Assembly: GCF_900104115.1 (NCBI RefSeq)
Contig: NZ_FNJM01000002.1
Coordinates: 405,260-469,259, forward strand
DNA from: Clostridium gasigenes
GTDB taxonomy: Bacteria; Bacillota; Clostridia; Clostridiales; Clostridiaceae
Direction of reading: 5' to 3'
DNA length: 64,000 nt
Shown here: positions 1-9,592 of the stretch, piece after piece
Layout: every line of letters begins with the position of its first letter
How positions within the stretch are numbered: the stretch's first letter is position 1
The notes under the pieces: generated by a model
Database searches by the model: none
Told to the model about the DNA's origin: nothing
Seen by the model: only the letters and a program-made list of their open reading frames with translations
Position numbers and translations under genes: made by a program

Positions 1-610
1 AAACTCCTAAAACCTCTCCAGTAATAAGATCTTTTATAGGTCTACCCATTTTAAAGATGTATTTATATGGTCCTATTCCAGCCTCATCTTTATAGGTATT
101 AATAAGTACCGTATTATCTGTTGAATTAATTATATCTTTATACCACTGATTGTTTTCTATACCCTCAACATCATACTTTGTTTTAGAATATGTACTATAT
201 GTTAATCCATTTTTTCCAATGACATAAAGTTCAGGTTTCATATTAAACTTAGAATAACTAAAAACCTTATCTATTAATAACCCTTGCACATATGCATTCA
301 TAGATTTAATACTTTTTTTATCTTTAGGTATATTCTCCTTAGGAATAGATAATGTCTCTATTAATTTATTATTAACAACAATGTCATCCATTATTGTTTC
401 TACATTTGATAATAAAATTAATATATTATTTCCTATCTCCCCTAATACCTGATTATTCATCCGATACATTTCCTGCTTCATTATTTTATTAGTATCCTTA
501 ATAGTCCACATTCCAACTAATATAGCAATAGATATTAGCAGTGTGAACAATATACAAAATAGCTTAAATATTATGCTGTTCCTATTTATTTTCATATTAA
601 TTATTCTCAT
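1..610 (-). CDS. YesM-like sensor histidine kinase, N-terminal part (cut by window edge)
   Basis: The frame is open from an ATG at 610 to the window edge, with AAAGGA 7 bases upstream. The 203 visible residues begin with a short basic stretch, then one membrane segment (about residues 14-33), then an extracellular domain. The ending WYKDIINSTD ... GRPIKDLITGEVLGV is typical of the dCache ligand domain of YesM/LytS-type sensor kinases. The second membrane helix, HAMP and kinase domains would lie outside the window, so a chemoreceptor or diguanylate cyclase with the same sensor cannot be excluded. Ligand unknown. Confidence 0.55.
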   Translation of the reverse strand, partial: MRIINMKINRNSIIFKLFCILFTLLISIAILVGMWTIKDTNKIMKQEMYRMNNQVLGEIGNNILILLSNVETIMDDIVVNNKLIETLSIPKENIPKDKKSIKSMNAYVQGLLIDKVFSYSKFNMKPELYVIGKNGLTYSTYSKTKYDVEGIENNQWYKDIINSTDNTVLINTYKDEAGIGPYKYIFKMGRPIKDLITGEVLGV

Positions 611-754
611 ATTTTTTTCCTTTAGAAATCTTTAAAATAATAATAAGCCAATATGTCTCTTCCCTTGACTTGTTATTTCATTATACCGTAGGTTAGTAGC
701 TATTGGGGAGTATTTAAACAATTTATTGAATTTGATATAATTTAATTCTCAAAA

Positions 755-801
755 GGGGATGTTGCTTAAAATGATTTTAAAAATCATTTTGCAACATCCC
801 C
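755..801 (-). terminator. Terminator after the small-protein pair
   Basis: The 11-base arms GGGGATGTTGC and GCAACATCCCC enclose a second self-complementary stretch (aaaatgatttt/aaaatcatttt), and TTTT follows on the minus strand. It lies 24 bases past the stop of the 50-residue gene. Confidence 0.75.
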
Positions 802-824
802 TCTTTGGATATTATATTTAGATA

Positions 825-977
825 TTATTTAGCAAGTAACCCTCCACCTTTTTTGACTTGAACTCCCTTAGATGAACTTCCAATTGTTTTTTTAGCTTTG
901 CTATTATTTTTAGAATTACTACTATTATTCTTTTTTTCTTCAATGATTTTTTTCATCATTTCCATATTTGTATTCAT
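825..977 (-). CDS. Small lysine-rich protein, 50 aa, function unknown
   Basis: A 50-codon frame starts at an ATG with AAGGAG six bases upstream. Residues 4-16 are NMEMMKKIIEEKK, a short amphipathic helix, followed by an Asn/Ser/Lys-rich stretch and a basic Gly-rich end (KKGGGLLAK). The next gene upstream encodes a protein with nearly the same N-terminal helix but an unrelated C-terminus, so the two are diverged tandem duplicates. There is no signal peptide, membrane segment or cysteine. A spore-associated basic protein is possible, but nothing in the sequence proves it. Confidence 0.7.
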   Translation of the reverse strand: MNTNMEMMKKIIEEKKNNSSNSKNNSKAKKTIGSSSKGVQVKKGGGLLAK

Positions 978-1001
978 AACTTTTCTCCTTATCATTTAAG
1001 G

Positions 1002-1142
1002 CTATTTTATGTTACCTGATCCTGGACTTTGTGTTCCGTAAGTTGGTGGTCTTTTAGTGTTTTTTTGATTTGCACCTTTTACTTTTTTTTCTTCAATAAC
1101 TTTTTTCATTATTTCCATGTTCTTTTTTATATCATTTTTCAT
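1002..1142 (-). CDS. Small lysine-rich protein, 46 aa, paralogue of the next gene
   Basis: The start ATG is preceded by AGAAGG. Residues 8-20 (NMEIMKKVIEEKK) match residues 4-16 of the following 50-residue protein almost exactly. The remainder (Lys/Asn, then PPTYGTQSPGSG) is unrelated, so helix is conserved and tail is variable. The genes are 24 bases apart on the same strand and share the terminator at 755-801, so they are probably one transcript. The family is not one I can name. Confidence 0.65.
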   Translation of the reverse strand: MKNDIKKNMEIMKKVIEEKKVKGANQKNTKRPPTYGTQSPGSGNIK

Positions 1143-1324
1143 ATTTTTTACCTTCTTTTCTTTATTTTTTATAAATTTAAAAGACTTAATAACTAATATC
1201 CTTGAAATTATTATTCACAATGAATATTTTCAAAGCAATATTTGTTCTTTTACTAATCTATTATACCCTAAAAACGGGCTTTTGAGTGCATCCTATTAAA
1301 TAATATATCTTTTTAATATAAAAA

Positions 1325-1348
1325 AAGCACCTGTGTTAGCAGGTGCTT
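1325..1348 (-). terminator. Terminator of the L25 gene
   Basis: The perfect 9-base stem AAGCACCTG/CAGGTGCTT is followed on the minus strand by TTTTTT. It lies about 100 bases after the L25 stop. The rest of the 302-base gap on either side shows no credible gene. Confidence 0.85.
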
Positions 1349-1444
1349 GGACAAATTTTCCTTTAATATAACCTATCATAAAATTATCTATTAAATAATA
1401 TATTTTTAATAATAGTTAATAGATATTATACTTTGGTTTTAGAA

Positions 1445-2026
1445 TTATTCAGCAACTTCTTCTTCACTCTCAGCATTATTTTCTTCAACTAATCTTGTTA
1501 TAGTTGCGTAAATTTCATCTTCATTATCACTAATTTTTATTTCCTTATCTAAATTAAAGTTCTTTATTGTAATTGTATCTCCAAGTTCTTTTTCTGATAC
1601 ATCAATAACTACTACATCAGGCATTAAAGCCATTTTCCCAAAAACATCTATCTCAGTTTTTTGAATATTTAATTTAAGTAAGTTTGCAACTAGATTTTTT
1701 TCACCCTTAAACTCAATAGGTAGTTGTAACTTTATTTCGTGATTTTTTGAAACAAGTTGTACATCTATATGTGTGATTTTTGCTGTTACAGGATGTCTTT
1801 GAATTTCTTTTATAAATCCAAATTTCTTACCTTCTCCATATTTAACCCATACTTTTGCATTAGAACCATGTTTTGAAAGAATCTTTCTTAAAGATGATTC
1901 TTCAAACTTTACAGAAGTTGCTTCCTTAACATTATCTCCATAAATTACTCCTGCAATAAAACCATTTTCTTTAAATCTTTTAGATTTTGTTGTTCTTTCA
2001 AATGCATTTAAAATATTTTTTTCCAT
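1445..2026 (-). CDS. ctc: 50S ribosomal protein L25 / general stress protein Ctc
   Basis: This is the long form of L25. An N-terminal L25 domain (about 1-90) binds 5S rRNA on the large subunit, and a TL5/Ctc C-terminal beta domain (about 95-180) follows. The opening LNAFERTTKSKRFKENGFIAGVIYG is characteristic, and 193 residues is normal for the CTC subgroup. The C-terminus is acidic (NNAESEEEVAE), as is common in clostridia. It has its own terminator and no close operon partner. In Bacillus the orthologue is stress-induced; no matching promoter was identified here. Confidence 0.93.
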   Translation of the reverse strand: MEKNILNAFERTTKSKRFKENGFIAGVIYGDNVKEATSVKFEESSLRKILSKHGSNAKVWVKYGEGKKFGFIKEIQRHPVTAKITHIDVQLVSKNHEIKLQLPIEFKGEKNLVANLLKLNIQKTEIDVFGKMALMPDVVVIDVSEKELGDTITIKNFNLDKEIKISDNEDEIYATITRLVEENNAESEEEVAE

Positions 2027-2153
2027 AATAATTCACTCCTCTTGGCTTATAACGCCATTTCATTTATTATATCATAGTAGTATCCGAAATATGATTATAC
2101 TGTTCATAAGGCTTACTATGTATAGTAAAGTGTTTATAAATGAAACCTAAGCT

Positions 2154-2258
2154 ATGTATTTAAATCCTATAGTATATATTAAGACTAATACAGGTATTTT
2201 AGAAGAATTTGGAGAAATAATTATGGTAAAACAACAAATACAACGTACTTATAATTAA
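2154..2258 (+). other. Possible 34-codon ORF or gene remnant in a 319-base gap
   Basis: The gap between the L25 gene and the chemoreceptor contains a short plus-strand frame whose translation looks protein-like (PIVYIKTNTGILEEFGEI). Its start has no convincing ribosome site. Its last codons run into the stem of the chemoreceptor terminator. A decayed gene end is as likely as a functional peptide. Nothing else is visible in the gap. Confidence 0.2.
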
Positions 2259-2281
2259 TATTATTGTAAGTACGTTGTATT
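2238..2281 (-). terminator. Terminator of the chemoreceptor gene
   Basis: A stem of about 14 pairs (ATACAACGTACTTA with TAAGTACGTTGTAT) lies 65 bases beyond the chemoreceptor stop on the minus strand. It is flanked by A/T runs on both sides and could work in both directions. Confidence 0.75.
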
Positions 2282-2345
2282 TTTATATTAATATTACCTT
2301 AAAATTCACATTATTTACTGCAAACCCACCAGTTGCTACAATAAA

Positions 2346-4340
2346 TTAAATTTTAAATTTATTTACTATATCCATTAATTCAACAGTCATATTATTTAAT
2401 AACTGTGCTGATGCTGCTATTTCTTGGGTAGAAGCGTTCATCTCTTCTGATGATGCCGCTATCTCTTCTGAAGAAGCTGCTGTTTCTTCTGATACCGCTG
2501 AAATACCCTCTACTGTATCTAGTATTTTAGTCTTATCCTTTTCAAGTATAGCTGTAGATTTATTAATATCATCAATCATAGGAACTACTTTATTTATTTC
2601 AACTATAATCTTTTTAAATACTCCTATAGTTGAATTTATAACATCTATTTGATTTTCTATTTCTTTATTCATAGTTCCTGTACTTGTTACTATGTTACCC
2701 GTATCATTTGATATTTCCGAAACAATTCCACTTATTGTTTCTGAAGAAACCTTTGATTGTTCTGCAAGCTTTCTTATTTCATCAGCTACAATAGCAAATC
2801 CTCTACCTGCATCACCAGCTCTTGCAGCCTCTATAGCTGCATTTAAAGCTAAAAGATTTGTTTGTTCTGCTATACTATTAATCATATTTGTAATTTCATT
2901 TATCTTATTTACATTGTTACCAAGGACATCAATTTTATTACCAAATTCTCCAAAAGTGCTATTCACTTTATTTACCGAATCAACTAGAATGTCCATGCTT
3001 GAGCTACTATCTTCAGCCATAGTCCCAACATTTCTTGCATTTACATCTACTTCTTTTATATTCACTATTACTTGTCCTAATTTATCACCAAATCCACCTA
3101 ATATTCCAGTAACCTCAACTAAATCCCCGGCTTGGCCACTTGCCCCAATTGCTACATCTTGAATAGCTGTAGTTACATTTTCAGCAGAAGAAGCTATTTC
3201 TTCTGATATAGCAGATAGACTTTCAGAGTGTGTATCTATATTTTCTGCACTATTCTTAACCTTCTCTATCATTTCTTTCATATTTTGTTGCAATGTACTA
3301 GCCGCTCTTGATATTTCTCCTATTTCATCCTTCATTAGAGTGTACTTATCCCTTGCTGGCACAGTAAAATCACCCTTAGCTAATAATGTTAAATATTTTG
3401 CTATAGTTTTTAAGTTATTAACTACACTAGTAGAAATTACTATAGTCAATATAAGCCCTAAACTTAGTAAAATTGTAGTCACAATTATTATAGTTTTTCT
3501 AAGACTATTAATCTCTTCCATTACCTCTTCAGTATCTGTATCCACCCCAATAGACCAGCCTGTACCTTCTACGGGTGCATAACCCACAGTTTTTTTTATT
3601 CCCTTATATGAATACTCTCCTGCTCCAACTTCTCCAGCCATCATTTTTTGTTCTACCTCTAGAAGTTCTTGTAATTCAGGATCTTTCTTTACCATTTCGA
3701 TAACATTAGACTGATTTTCCACCATTTCTTTATCATAATCAGCAATAGTAGTACCATCTTTAGCAATCATGAATGCCTTTCCTGTTTTACCAAATGTAAT
3801 ATCATTAATAATATCACTTAATATAGAAGCATCCTTTAAAGCATATAATACTCCAATAGTTTCATTTCCATTTTTTATTGGTACTGCAAAAAAAATCTTT
3901 ACTTTATCATCTAACTTACTTTTTATAGGATCTGATACATTATCTTTTCCTTCTATCGCTTTTTTAAAATGTTCTCTATCTTTAACATTTAAACTTTGTT
4001 CTTTAAATGATATAACATCACCCTTTTTATTTACAAGATTTATACTATCAAACCCATTTCTTTTTGCCTCTGAGTTTAAAATCTCAATTCCTTTATCATT
4101 AAAACTATTTATATTTTTAATATTTTCATTTTCCGCTATTGTTTTTAATATTTGAAGTTCATTATTTATTCTGCCTTCAACAACCCTTGATCCTTCAACT
4201 GCAATTTCAGGTATAGTTTTTTGAGTATTATTTTGTAGTGCAACCCTTGATGTTTTTACGGAAATAATACCCAAGCTTATGCTTATCACAAAAATCATGG
4301 CTCCAAATAATACAATTAATTTTGTTCTTATACTTTTCAT
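2346..4340 (-). CDS. Methyl-accepting chemotaxis protein with dCache sensor
   Basis: A transmembrane chemoreceptor of 664 residues. It has a membrane helix at about 9-28, an extracellular dCache domain (about 35-275; contains [21 protein letters not shown]), a second helix at about 283-305, HAMP, and a long cytoplasmic signalling hairpin. The tip carries [18 protein letters not shown], the CheA/CheW contact. Ala/Ser/Glu-rich methylation-type segments ([20 protein letters not shown]) lie near the C-terminus. The ligand cannot be inferred. It is a single gene with a long leader holding a terminator-like hairpin (4371-4407), so its expression may be controlled after initiation. Confidence 0.95.
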   Translation of the reverse strand: MKSIRTKLIVLFGAMIFVISISLGIISVKTSRVALQNNTQKTIPEIAVEGSRVVEGRINNELQILKTIAENENIKNINSFNDKGIEILNSEAKRNGFDSINLVNKKGDVISFKEQSLNVKDREHFKKAIEGKDNVSDPIKSKLDDKVKIFFAVPIKNGNETIGVLYALKDASILSDIINDITFGKTGKAFMIAKDGTTIADYDKEMVENQSNVIEMVKKDPELQELLEVEQKMMAGEVGAGEYSYKGIKKTVGYAPVEGTGWSIGVDTDTEEVMEEINSLRKTIIIVTTILLSLGLILTIVISTSVVNNLKTIAKYLTLLAKGDFTVPARDKYTLMKDEIGEISRAASTLQQNMKEMIEKVKNSAENIDTHSESLSAISEEIASSAENVTTAIQDVAIGASGQAGDLVEVTGILGGFGDKLGQVIVNIKEVDVNARNVGTMAEDSSSSMDILVDSVNKVNSTFGEFGNKIDVLGNNVNKINEITNMINSIAEQTNLLALNAAIEAARAGDAGRGFAIVADEIRKLAEQSKVSSETISGIVSEISNDTGNIVTSTGTMNKEIENQIDVINSTIGVFKKIIVEINKVVPMIDDINKSTAILEKDKTKILDTVEGISAVSEETAASSEEIAASSEEMNASTQEIAASAQLLNNMTVELMDIVNKFKI

Positions 4341-4370
4341 ATGTATTTCCCCCCTATTATATAAGTCACT

Positions 4371-4407
4371 TTTGAAAAAATAATAGACTAATTTGCTAGT
4401 CTATTTT
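4371..4407 (-). promoter_or_regulatory. Terminator-like hairpin in the chemoreceptor leader
   Basis: Read on the minus strand, the perfect 9-base stem AATAGACTA/TAGTCTATT with loop GCAAAT is followed by ATTTTTTC, about 30 bases before the chemoreceptor start. Upstream (4408-4480) are further short self-complementary stretches such as TGTGGAT/ATCCACA. This resembles an attenuated leader, but no riboswitch family could be recognised. The hairpin also belongs to a dispersed family seen elsewhere in the window. Confidence 0.45.
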
Positions 4408-4735
4408 AAGTCATACTGTGTGGATACAATCCACATATAGCCCACTACTACCGGATTCTATCTCCTTGACTGACACAAATTATATATTACTCCTTAATCT
4501 ACCATTTTTCAGTGCTTAATTCAGTATAATTATCGTCATTTTTAATCATTACTTTAATTATTGTTAAAAATATACTTTAATCATGGCTAAAAACGCACTT
4601 AATTTTAATACATATTGTGTTTTTTGTATTATATTAAGGTATTTAGTTGTATTTTGAAAATAGCTAATAAGAATTCTTTTAGCTTGAAGTTAGTAACAAA
4701 GTTCATATAGGTCTGCTACTATCCTAAAAAACAAC

Positions 4736-4783
4736 AAATCAATAAGACACATAGATACAATAATCTATGTGTCTTATTGATTT
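4736..4783 (-). terminator. Terminator of the ABC transporter operon
   Basis: A perfect 21-base stem (arms AAATCAATAAGACACATAGAT and its complement) with a 6-base loop lies 70 bases past the permease stop. The AGACACATAGA arm recurs in the terminator at 11027-11062. Confidence 0.85.
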
Positions 4784-4854
4784 ATTCGCAATAGTTCCAT
4801 CGCTATTTTTATTTATGCATATCGAAATAAATGCCTAATCAAATATTTCTACTA

Positions 4855-7410
4855 TTAATTCTCTTTTATTGCTTCAATTATATTATCTTTTTTAAGTCTT
4901 CTAAGCGGTATTAACGCTGATATATATCCTATTAATATAACTGATATCATTGCAATAGCTATATATTTAAATGGAGGTACAAAGCCAAAGTCAATCATAC
5001 CTGACATTTTCTTATAAAATAAATAGTAAAGACCAGTTCCTACTGTTGATCCTATTACGCCTCCATAGAAACCAAATAATATACCTTCTAAAGTTATCAT
5101 TTTTCTAAGTTCTCTATCTGTCATTCCTATTGCTTTTAATGCTGCTAGCTCTTTCCTTCTTAATATTATATTAGTAGCTACGGTGTTAACTATATTAATA
5201 GAACTTATTAATGCTATTACTATTATGAATCCCATTAATAATATCACCATTTGAATGTTTGAGCTCTTTAATGTATTAGCCGCTGCTAGTTGGTTTGAAT
5301 ATCTTATCCCGGTATTTTTCTCTTCTATTTCCTTTAACTTAGCATCCACTACACTTTCTTCATTTTCATCATTTATTATTATCCCTAAGTTATTAATAAA
5401 TACTTCTTCTTTAGAATTTTCATTATTAACTAGTATTCTATCCTTAGCTTCCATTGGTGCTATAATTCTTAAATAAGTTTTACTTACTCCACCTGGGAAT
5501 GGATGTACATCCACTATAGCTGCAATCTTTACCTTTACTAAATCAGAAGTTTTATAATCCTCTTTTAGCCCAACTTCTTCCACTGTTGCCTTTCCTTCTG
5601 TTACATTTTCTTCTACTTGATATTTTATTGTATAATTACTATTTATTAATATTTCATCCCCTACCTTTACATCAAGTAATGATTCGTTTATAATTCCCGC
5701 TTTAGTAAAGAACATATTATCTCTAGCAATTATTACTTCATTAGCTTTTAAGTTTGAGATACTTCCTTCTTTTACATACTTTTTACTAGCTTCCAATTTA
5801 TCTTTATCAAAGAAATTTATACTTGTTTTTATTAACTTATTTGGAATCCCTTCAAGCTTTGTATCTCTAATTTCTTCAAAGCCCTTAGCCTTCTCTGATA
5901 TTTTATCTTCATTTACAATTGCCACCAAATTCAACGCTTTATAATTTTTATAAATTTTTTCTACCTCTGGCATTTCGCTTACTTCTTCTATTATTTTATT
6001 ATCTATGCCAATATCCATAACACCTTTTGAAGGTTGTGAAAAAATATTGAATTGAATATTATCTTCTTCTGTTGGTGGATCTGTAAACTTGTCAGCACTA
6101 CCAATCAAAGCTGTGAATGTAACAAACAAAGTAACGCTTATAGCCATAGAAATTGTAGTTATATAAAATCTTTTCCTATTTCTTTTCACATTTTTAATAG
6201 CCATTACTTTGTATATTTTAAATATCTTACTTAACCATTTTCCGCCCTTTTTATTTTTTTCCTTTGTTATTAAATTAGCAGTACTTATAGCTACTAATGG
6301 TGATATTCTACCTGCTGATCTTGCTGGTAGAAATGCTGATATATATATTGATAAAAGTCCTATAACTGTACTCGCCCCTAATACTATTGGTGAAATAATT
6401 ACTTTAAGATTGCTAAATTCACTACTTCCTGGCATTTTGGAAAATACAAATATAACTATATATAAAGCTAATACTCCAAAGAAAAGCCCTATTGGAATAG
6501 CTATAAGCGACATCACACTAGCTTCTCTAAGTACAAGCCTCATAACTTGTTTCTTGGTTGTCCCAATAGCTCTTAACAGCCCAAATTGTCTCATTCTTTC
6601 TGATATACTTATATTAAATGAATTATAAATTACAAACACTGTTGCAAATACAACTATTCCAATTATTAAAAATGTCATAGTAAATAACGATTTGTTAATA
6701 TTATTACTGTCCGATTCTCCTGTTAATCTTAGTACATCATTATTAAGACTAACATTATCTATACCATAAGCTTCTTGAAATTCTTTTATAGCAATTTTCT
6801 TATCTACCTTTTCCTTAAACTTAACCCTTATAGTTGTATTTTCAGTAGGTTCAGTACTAAATCCAAAAGCTAATGCACTACCTCCTGCTTGTGAATACCC
6901 ACTATTTTCTAAAATTCCTTTTAAAATATAATTATTACTAGCTCCATTTTCATCAGTTATTTTTATTTCTTCTCCAATATTTATAGGCTTATCTAAATAT
7001 TTTAAAGCCCATTTTTCTATAGCTATTTCATTATTTTTTTCTGGCATAGTTCCCTCTATTAGCTTTGCAGGAATAAGTTTCGCACTATTTTTATCTATAT
7101 TAGTTATTTTTATATATTTATCTTTTACAAAAGGACTCTCACTGACTTCCTCCATTAAACCCGCTACCTCTACTTTAGGATTATTAGAAATTTTACTAAT
7201 AGGGTTTTCCTTTGCATTCTTTATACTTATATGGAAATCTCCTTTTTGATTTTTGGCTTCCTCTATCATAGTATGTTGTATAGTTACCACAAAAGTTCCT
7301 ATACAACATACTAATGCTACGGAAAGGATGATTCCTATCATAGTTAAAATTGTTCTCTTTTTATTTTTCTTTAAATACCTTCCACTTAAGTTTTTATAAT
7401 TATTTATCAA
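4855..7410 (-). CDS. MacB/FtsX-type ABC transporter permease, 851 aa
   Basis: This is the permease half of an ABC exporter of the macrolide/lipoprotein/peptide class. It has an N-terminal membrane helix (about 20-40), a large extracellular domain, a first FtsX domain with three helices (about 240-375; includes SERMRQFGLLRAIGTTKKQV), another helix (about 415), a second extracellular domain, and a C-terminal FtsX domain (about 725-845; RRKELAALKAIGMTDREL). The ATPase gene lies 12 bases upstream, and a two-component system precedes both. That arrangement is typical of cationic-peptide or lantibiotic detoxification and sensing, but the substrate is inferred only from context. Confidence 0.9.
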   Translation of the reverse strand: MINNYKNLSGRYLKKNKKRTILTMIGIILSVALVCCIGTFVVTIQHTMIEEAKNQKGDFHISIKNAKENPISKISNNPKVEVAGLMEEVSESPFVKDKYIKITNIDKNSAKLIPAKLIEGTMPEKNNEIAIEKWALKYLDKPINIGEEIKITDENGASNNYILKGILENSGYSQAGGSALAFGFSTEPTENTTIRVKFKEKVDKKIAIKEFQEAYGIDNVSLNNDVLRLTGESDSNNINKSLFTMTFLIIGIVVFATVFVIYNSFNISISERMRQFGLLRAIGTTKKQVMRLVLREASVMSLIAIPIGLFFGVLALYIVIFVFSKMPGSSEFSNLKVIISPIVLGASTVIGLLSIYISAFLPARSAGRISPLVAISTANLITKEKNKKGGKWLSKIFKIYKVMAIKNVKRNRKRFYITTISMAISVTLFVTFTALIGSADKFTDPPTEEDNIQFNIFSQPSKGVMDIGIDNKIIEEVSEMPEVEKIYKNYKALNLVAIVNEDKISEKAKGFEEIRDTKLEGIPNKLIKTSINFFDKDKLEASKKYVKEGSISNLKANEVIIARDNMFFTKAGIINESLLDVKVGDEILINSNYTIKYQVEENVTEGKATVEEVGLKEDYKTSDLVKVKIAAIVDVHPFPGGVSKTYLRIIAPMEAKDRILVNNENSKEEVFINNLGIIINDENEESVVDAKLKEIEEKNTGIRYSNQLAAANTLKSSNIQMVILLMGFIIVIALISSINIVNTVATNIILRRKELAALKAIGMTDRELRKMITLEGILFGFYGGVIGSTVGTGLYYLFYKKMSGMIDFGFVPPFKYIAIAMISVILIGYISALIPLRRLKKDNIIEAIKEN

Positions 7411-7422
7411 CCCATTCCCCTC

Positions 7423-8103
7423 CTATCCCATATATTTATCGCTTAATATTTTACCATCAGATATAGTAATTACTCGCTCAGCTTGCTCTGCCACTTTTAT
7501 ATCATGTGTTATTAATATTAAAGTTTGATTATACTTTTTAGCCGTTATCTTTAAAAGTTCTACAACCGCCCTAGAATTTTTACTATCAAGATTTCCTGTA
7601 GGCTCATCTGCAAGTATTATAGATGGTTTATTTATAAGTGCTCTTGCAATAGATACCCTTTGTTGTTCTCCTCCTGATAATTCTGATGGAAGGTGATTTT
7701 TTCTATGCTCTAATCCAAGCATACTTATTATATCTGCTAAATAAGTTTTATCAACCTTTTCATTATCTAAAAGAGATGGCAGTGCTATGTTCTCTTCCAC
7801 ATCTAAAACAGGAATTAAATTAAAGAACTGAAATATGAAACCTATATTTCTTCTTCTAAATATACTTATCTGATTTTCATTTAACTTATAAATTCTATCT
7901 CCACCGATAGTTACACTACCTTCTGTTGGTCTATCAAGCCCACCAATTGAATGAAGCAATGTAGATTTACCTGAGCCTGAAGCTCCTACTATAGCCACAA
8001 ATTCTCCCTTATTAACTGAAAAGCTTACATCATCTAAAGCACTAACTTTATTATCTCCCTTACCATATATTTTTTTCAAACCTTCTACCTTTAATATTTC
8101 CAT
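7423..8103 (-). CDS. ABC transporter ATP-binding protein (MacB/LolD type)
   Basis: An ATPase subunit of about 226 residues with Walker A GASGSGKST, Q-loop FQFFNLIPVLDVEEN, signature LSGGEQQR and Walker B IILADEPTGNLD, followed by the ITHD switch. The start is taken at the ATG nine bases inside the longest frame: AGGGG directly abuts the first ATG but is nine bases from this one. It powers the 851-residue permease encoded immediately downstream. Confidence 0.93.
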   Translation of the reverse strand: MEILKVEGLKKIYGKGDNKVSALDDVSFSVNKGEFVAIVGASGSGKSTLLHSIGGLDRPTEGSVTIGGDRIYKLNENQISIFRRRNIGFIFQFFNLIPVLDVEENIALPSLLDNEKVDKTYLADIISMLGLEHRKNHLPSELSGGEQQRVSIARALINKPSIILADEPTGNLDSKNSRAVVELLKITAKKYNQTLILITHDIKVAEQAERVITISDGKILSDKYMG

Positions 8104-8197
8104 ATTTATCATCCCCTATTTAAAATTTGTTCTTATATATCAATTTCTTATTTTCTTAAAGCTTATATCGTTTCTACAATTCATATTATATAATTTA

Positions 8198-8212
8198 TAA
8201 CCGTAGTTAACC
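8198..8212 (-). promoter_or_regulatory. Candidate response-regulator site upstream of the ABC operon
   Basis: Read on the minus strand, GGTTA occurs twice exactly 10 bases apart (GGTTAACTACGGTTA). This sits in the spacer between the ABC ATPase start and the kinase stop, about 95 bases before the ATPase start. Direct repeats one helical turn apart are the usual architecture for OmpR-type regulators such as the one encoded just upstream. The pairing is inference. Confidence 0.3.
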
Positions 8213-8281
8213 ATTACTCTATCCTTACAAAAACATATGTAATCTTACAGTTTAGTCATAATAAAGATTTTAGGCATAGTT

Positions 8282-8313
8282 AAAAGACAGCCCACTATGC
8301 TGAGCTGTCTTTT
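8282..8313 (-). terminator. Terminator of the two-component operon
   Basis: The ten-base stem AAAAGACAGC/GCTGTCTTTT lies 19 bases past the kinase stop. The T-run is inside the 3' arm on the minus strand. Confidence 0.65.
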
Positions 8314-8331
8314 GACCATGTCTAATTTTAA

Positions 8332-9570
8332 CTATTCATTTAATCCTTTTACTAAAACTATACAAAATTCCGTTCCCTCGTTCATTTGGCTATTTACGTC
8401 TATGAACCCGCCATGAGCTTCTATAATAGATTTACTAAGTGCTAATCCTATCCCCACAGAATCCTTTTTTCCACCTTTATAAAATCTCTTAAAAATATTA
8501 GGCAAGTCTTTCTCACTTATGCCTACCCCATTATCTCTTATAATTATTTTTGTTGTTATTGGATTATCTTCAATCTCAATTAAAACCTGCCCTCCACTTG
8601 AATGTTCTATTGCATTTTTTATAATATTTATCAGAGCTTCACTTATCCATTCATTATCATATCTAGCTTTTATATCTATATTTAAAGGAATAAATTCTAA
8701 TTTCACCATATTCCTAATTGCCATATTTTCTAAAATATTAAGACTTTCTTCTATTGTTGAATTTAAATTATTCTCCTTAATATTGAAAGTAATAGCTCTA
8801 GCATCTACTTTTGCAAGCTTTAAAAGACTTTTAATAAGCCATTCCATCCTATTAAGTTGTGTTCTACTATTTACTAGGAACTTTTCTCTATTTTCCTCAG
8901 TTATATTTTTTTTACTTAAAATATCATTAAATACTACTAGTGAAGCTAATGGAGTATTTAGTTGATGGGAAATATCTGATAATAAATTTACTAAAAACTC
9001 TTTTTCTTTATTTAAATCACCTATTTGTGTTTTAATTGTTTTTCTCATTTCCTTAGATTTATGAGCGAGTTTTGCAAAATCTCCCTCTACATGTTCATAG
9101 ATTTCAACCTGATAATTTTCTTCTAAAATAGAATTTGATACCTTAGTCAAATTTCTAATTTTATCAAATATCTTTCTCCACTCTATATAATTTAAAATTA
9201 ATAAACTTAAAGAAAATATTATAACTAATATTGATACAAGTTTTCTAGTTTTATAAAATGATTTATTTAATCCTTCTACAAAATCTATTTCTAAATTTTC
9301 TGAGTATCCATACTCCTTTAATATACTTTTCCCTAAATCAAGTTCTTCCTTCGTTGGATTTTTAAAACTAAGTTTTAAAAGTTCTTCTGATAATTCTGGA
9401 TGACTATTAGCTATTACACCTATTAAAGCGCTCTTACTTTCAATATAATTATTTTTTACATTGTTGAAGCTAAAGCTTAACCCTATATTTATAAAAGCTA
9501 AAAGTAATATTTCTATTCCTATTAATACTAAAGCACTTTTCTTAAGTTCAGGGTTAATAAAATTCTTCAT
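8332..9570 (-). CDS. Sensor histidine kinase, partner of the MacB-like transporter
   Basis: A 412-residue membrane kinase with a helix at about 13-33, an extracellular loop of about 80 residues, a second helix (about 113-130), then a HisKA domain with the phospho-acceptor box SDISHQLNTPLASL. The HATPase domain has an N-box IKNAIEHS, G1 DNGVGISE, F-box IFKRFY and G2 GIGLALSKSIIEAHGG. GTGAGG precedes the start. It lies 22 bases behind its response regulator. It probably senses an extracellular or membrane compound exported by the adjacent ABC system. Confidence 0.92.
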   Translation of the reverse strand: MKNFINPELKKSALVLIGIEILLLAFINIGLSFSFNNVKNNYIESKSALIGVIANSHPELSEELLKLSFKNPTKEELDLGKSILKEYGYSENLEIDFVEGLNKSFYKTRKLVSILVIIFSLSLLILNYIEWRKIFDKIRNLTKVSNSILEENYQVEIYEHVEGDFAKLAHKSKEMRKTIKTQIGDLNKEKEFLVNLLSDISHQLNTPLASLVVFNDILSKKNITEENREKFLVNSRTQLNRMEWLIKSLLKLAKVDARAITFNIKENNLNSTIEESLNILENMAIRNMVKLEFIPLNIDIKARYDNEWISEALINIIKNAIEHSSGGQVLIEIEDNPITTKIIIRDNGVGISEKDLPNIFKRFYKGGKKDSVGIGLALSKSIIEAHGGFIDVNSQMNEGTEFCIVLVKGLNE

Positions 9571-9592
9571 AAAAAAGCCCTCACTTCAAATA

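Noticed and set aside
4404..4500. Cyclic-di-GMP riboswitch before the chemoreceptor
   Set aside because: CCGGTAG occurs, but the invariant ACAGGGCAAACC and GGGACGCAAAGCC parts of the type I consensus are absent.
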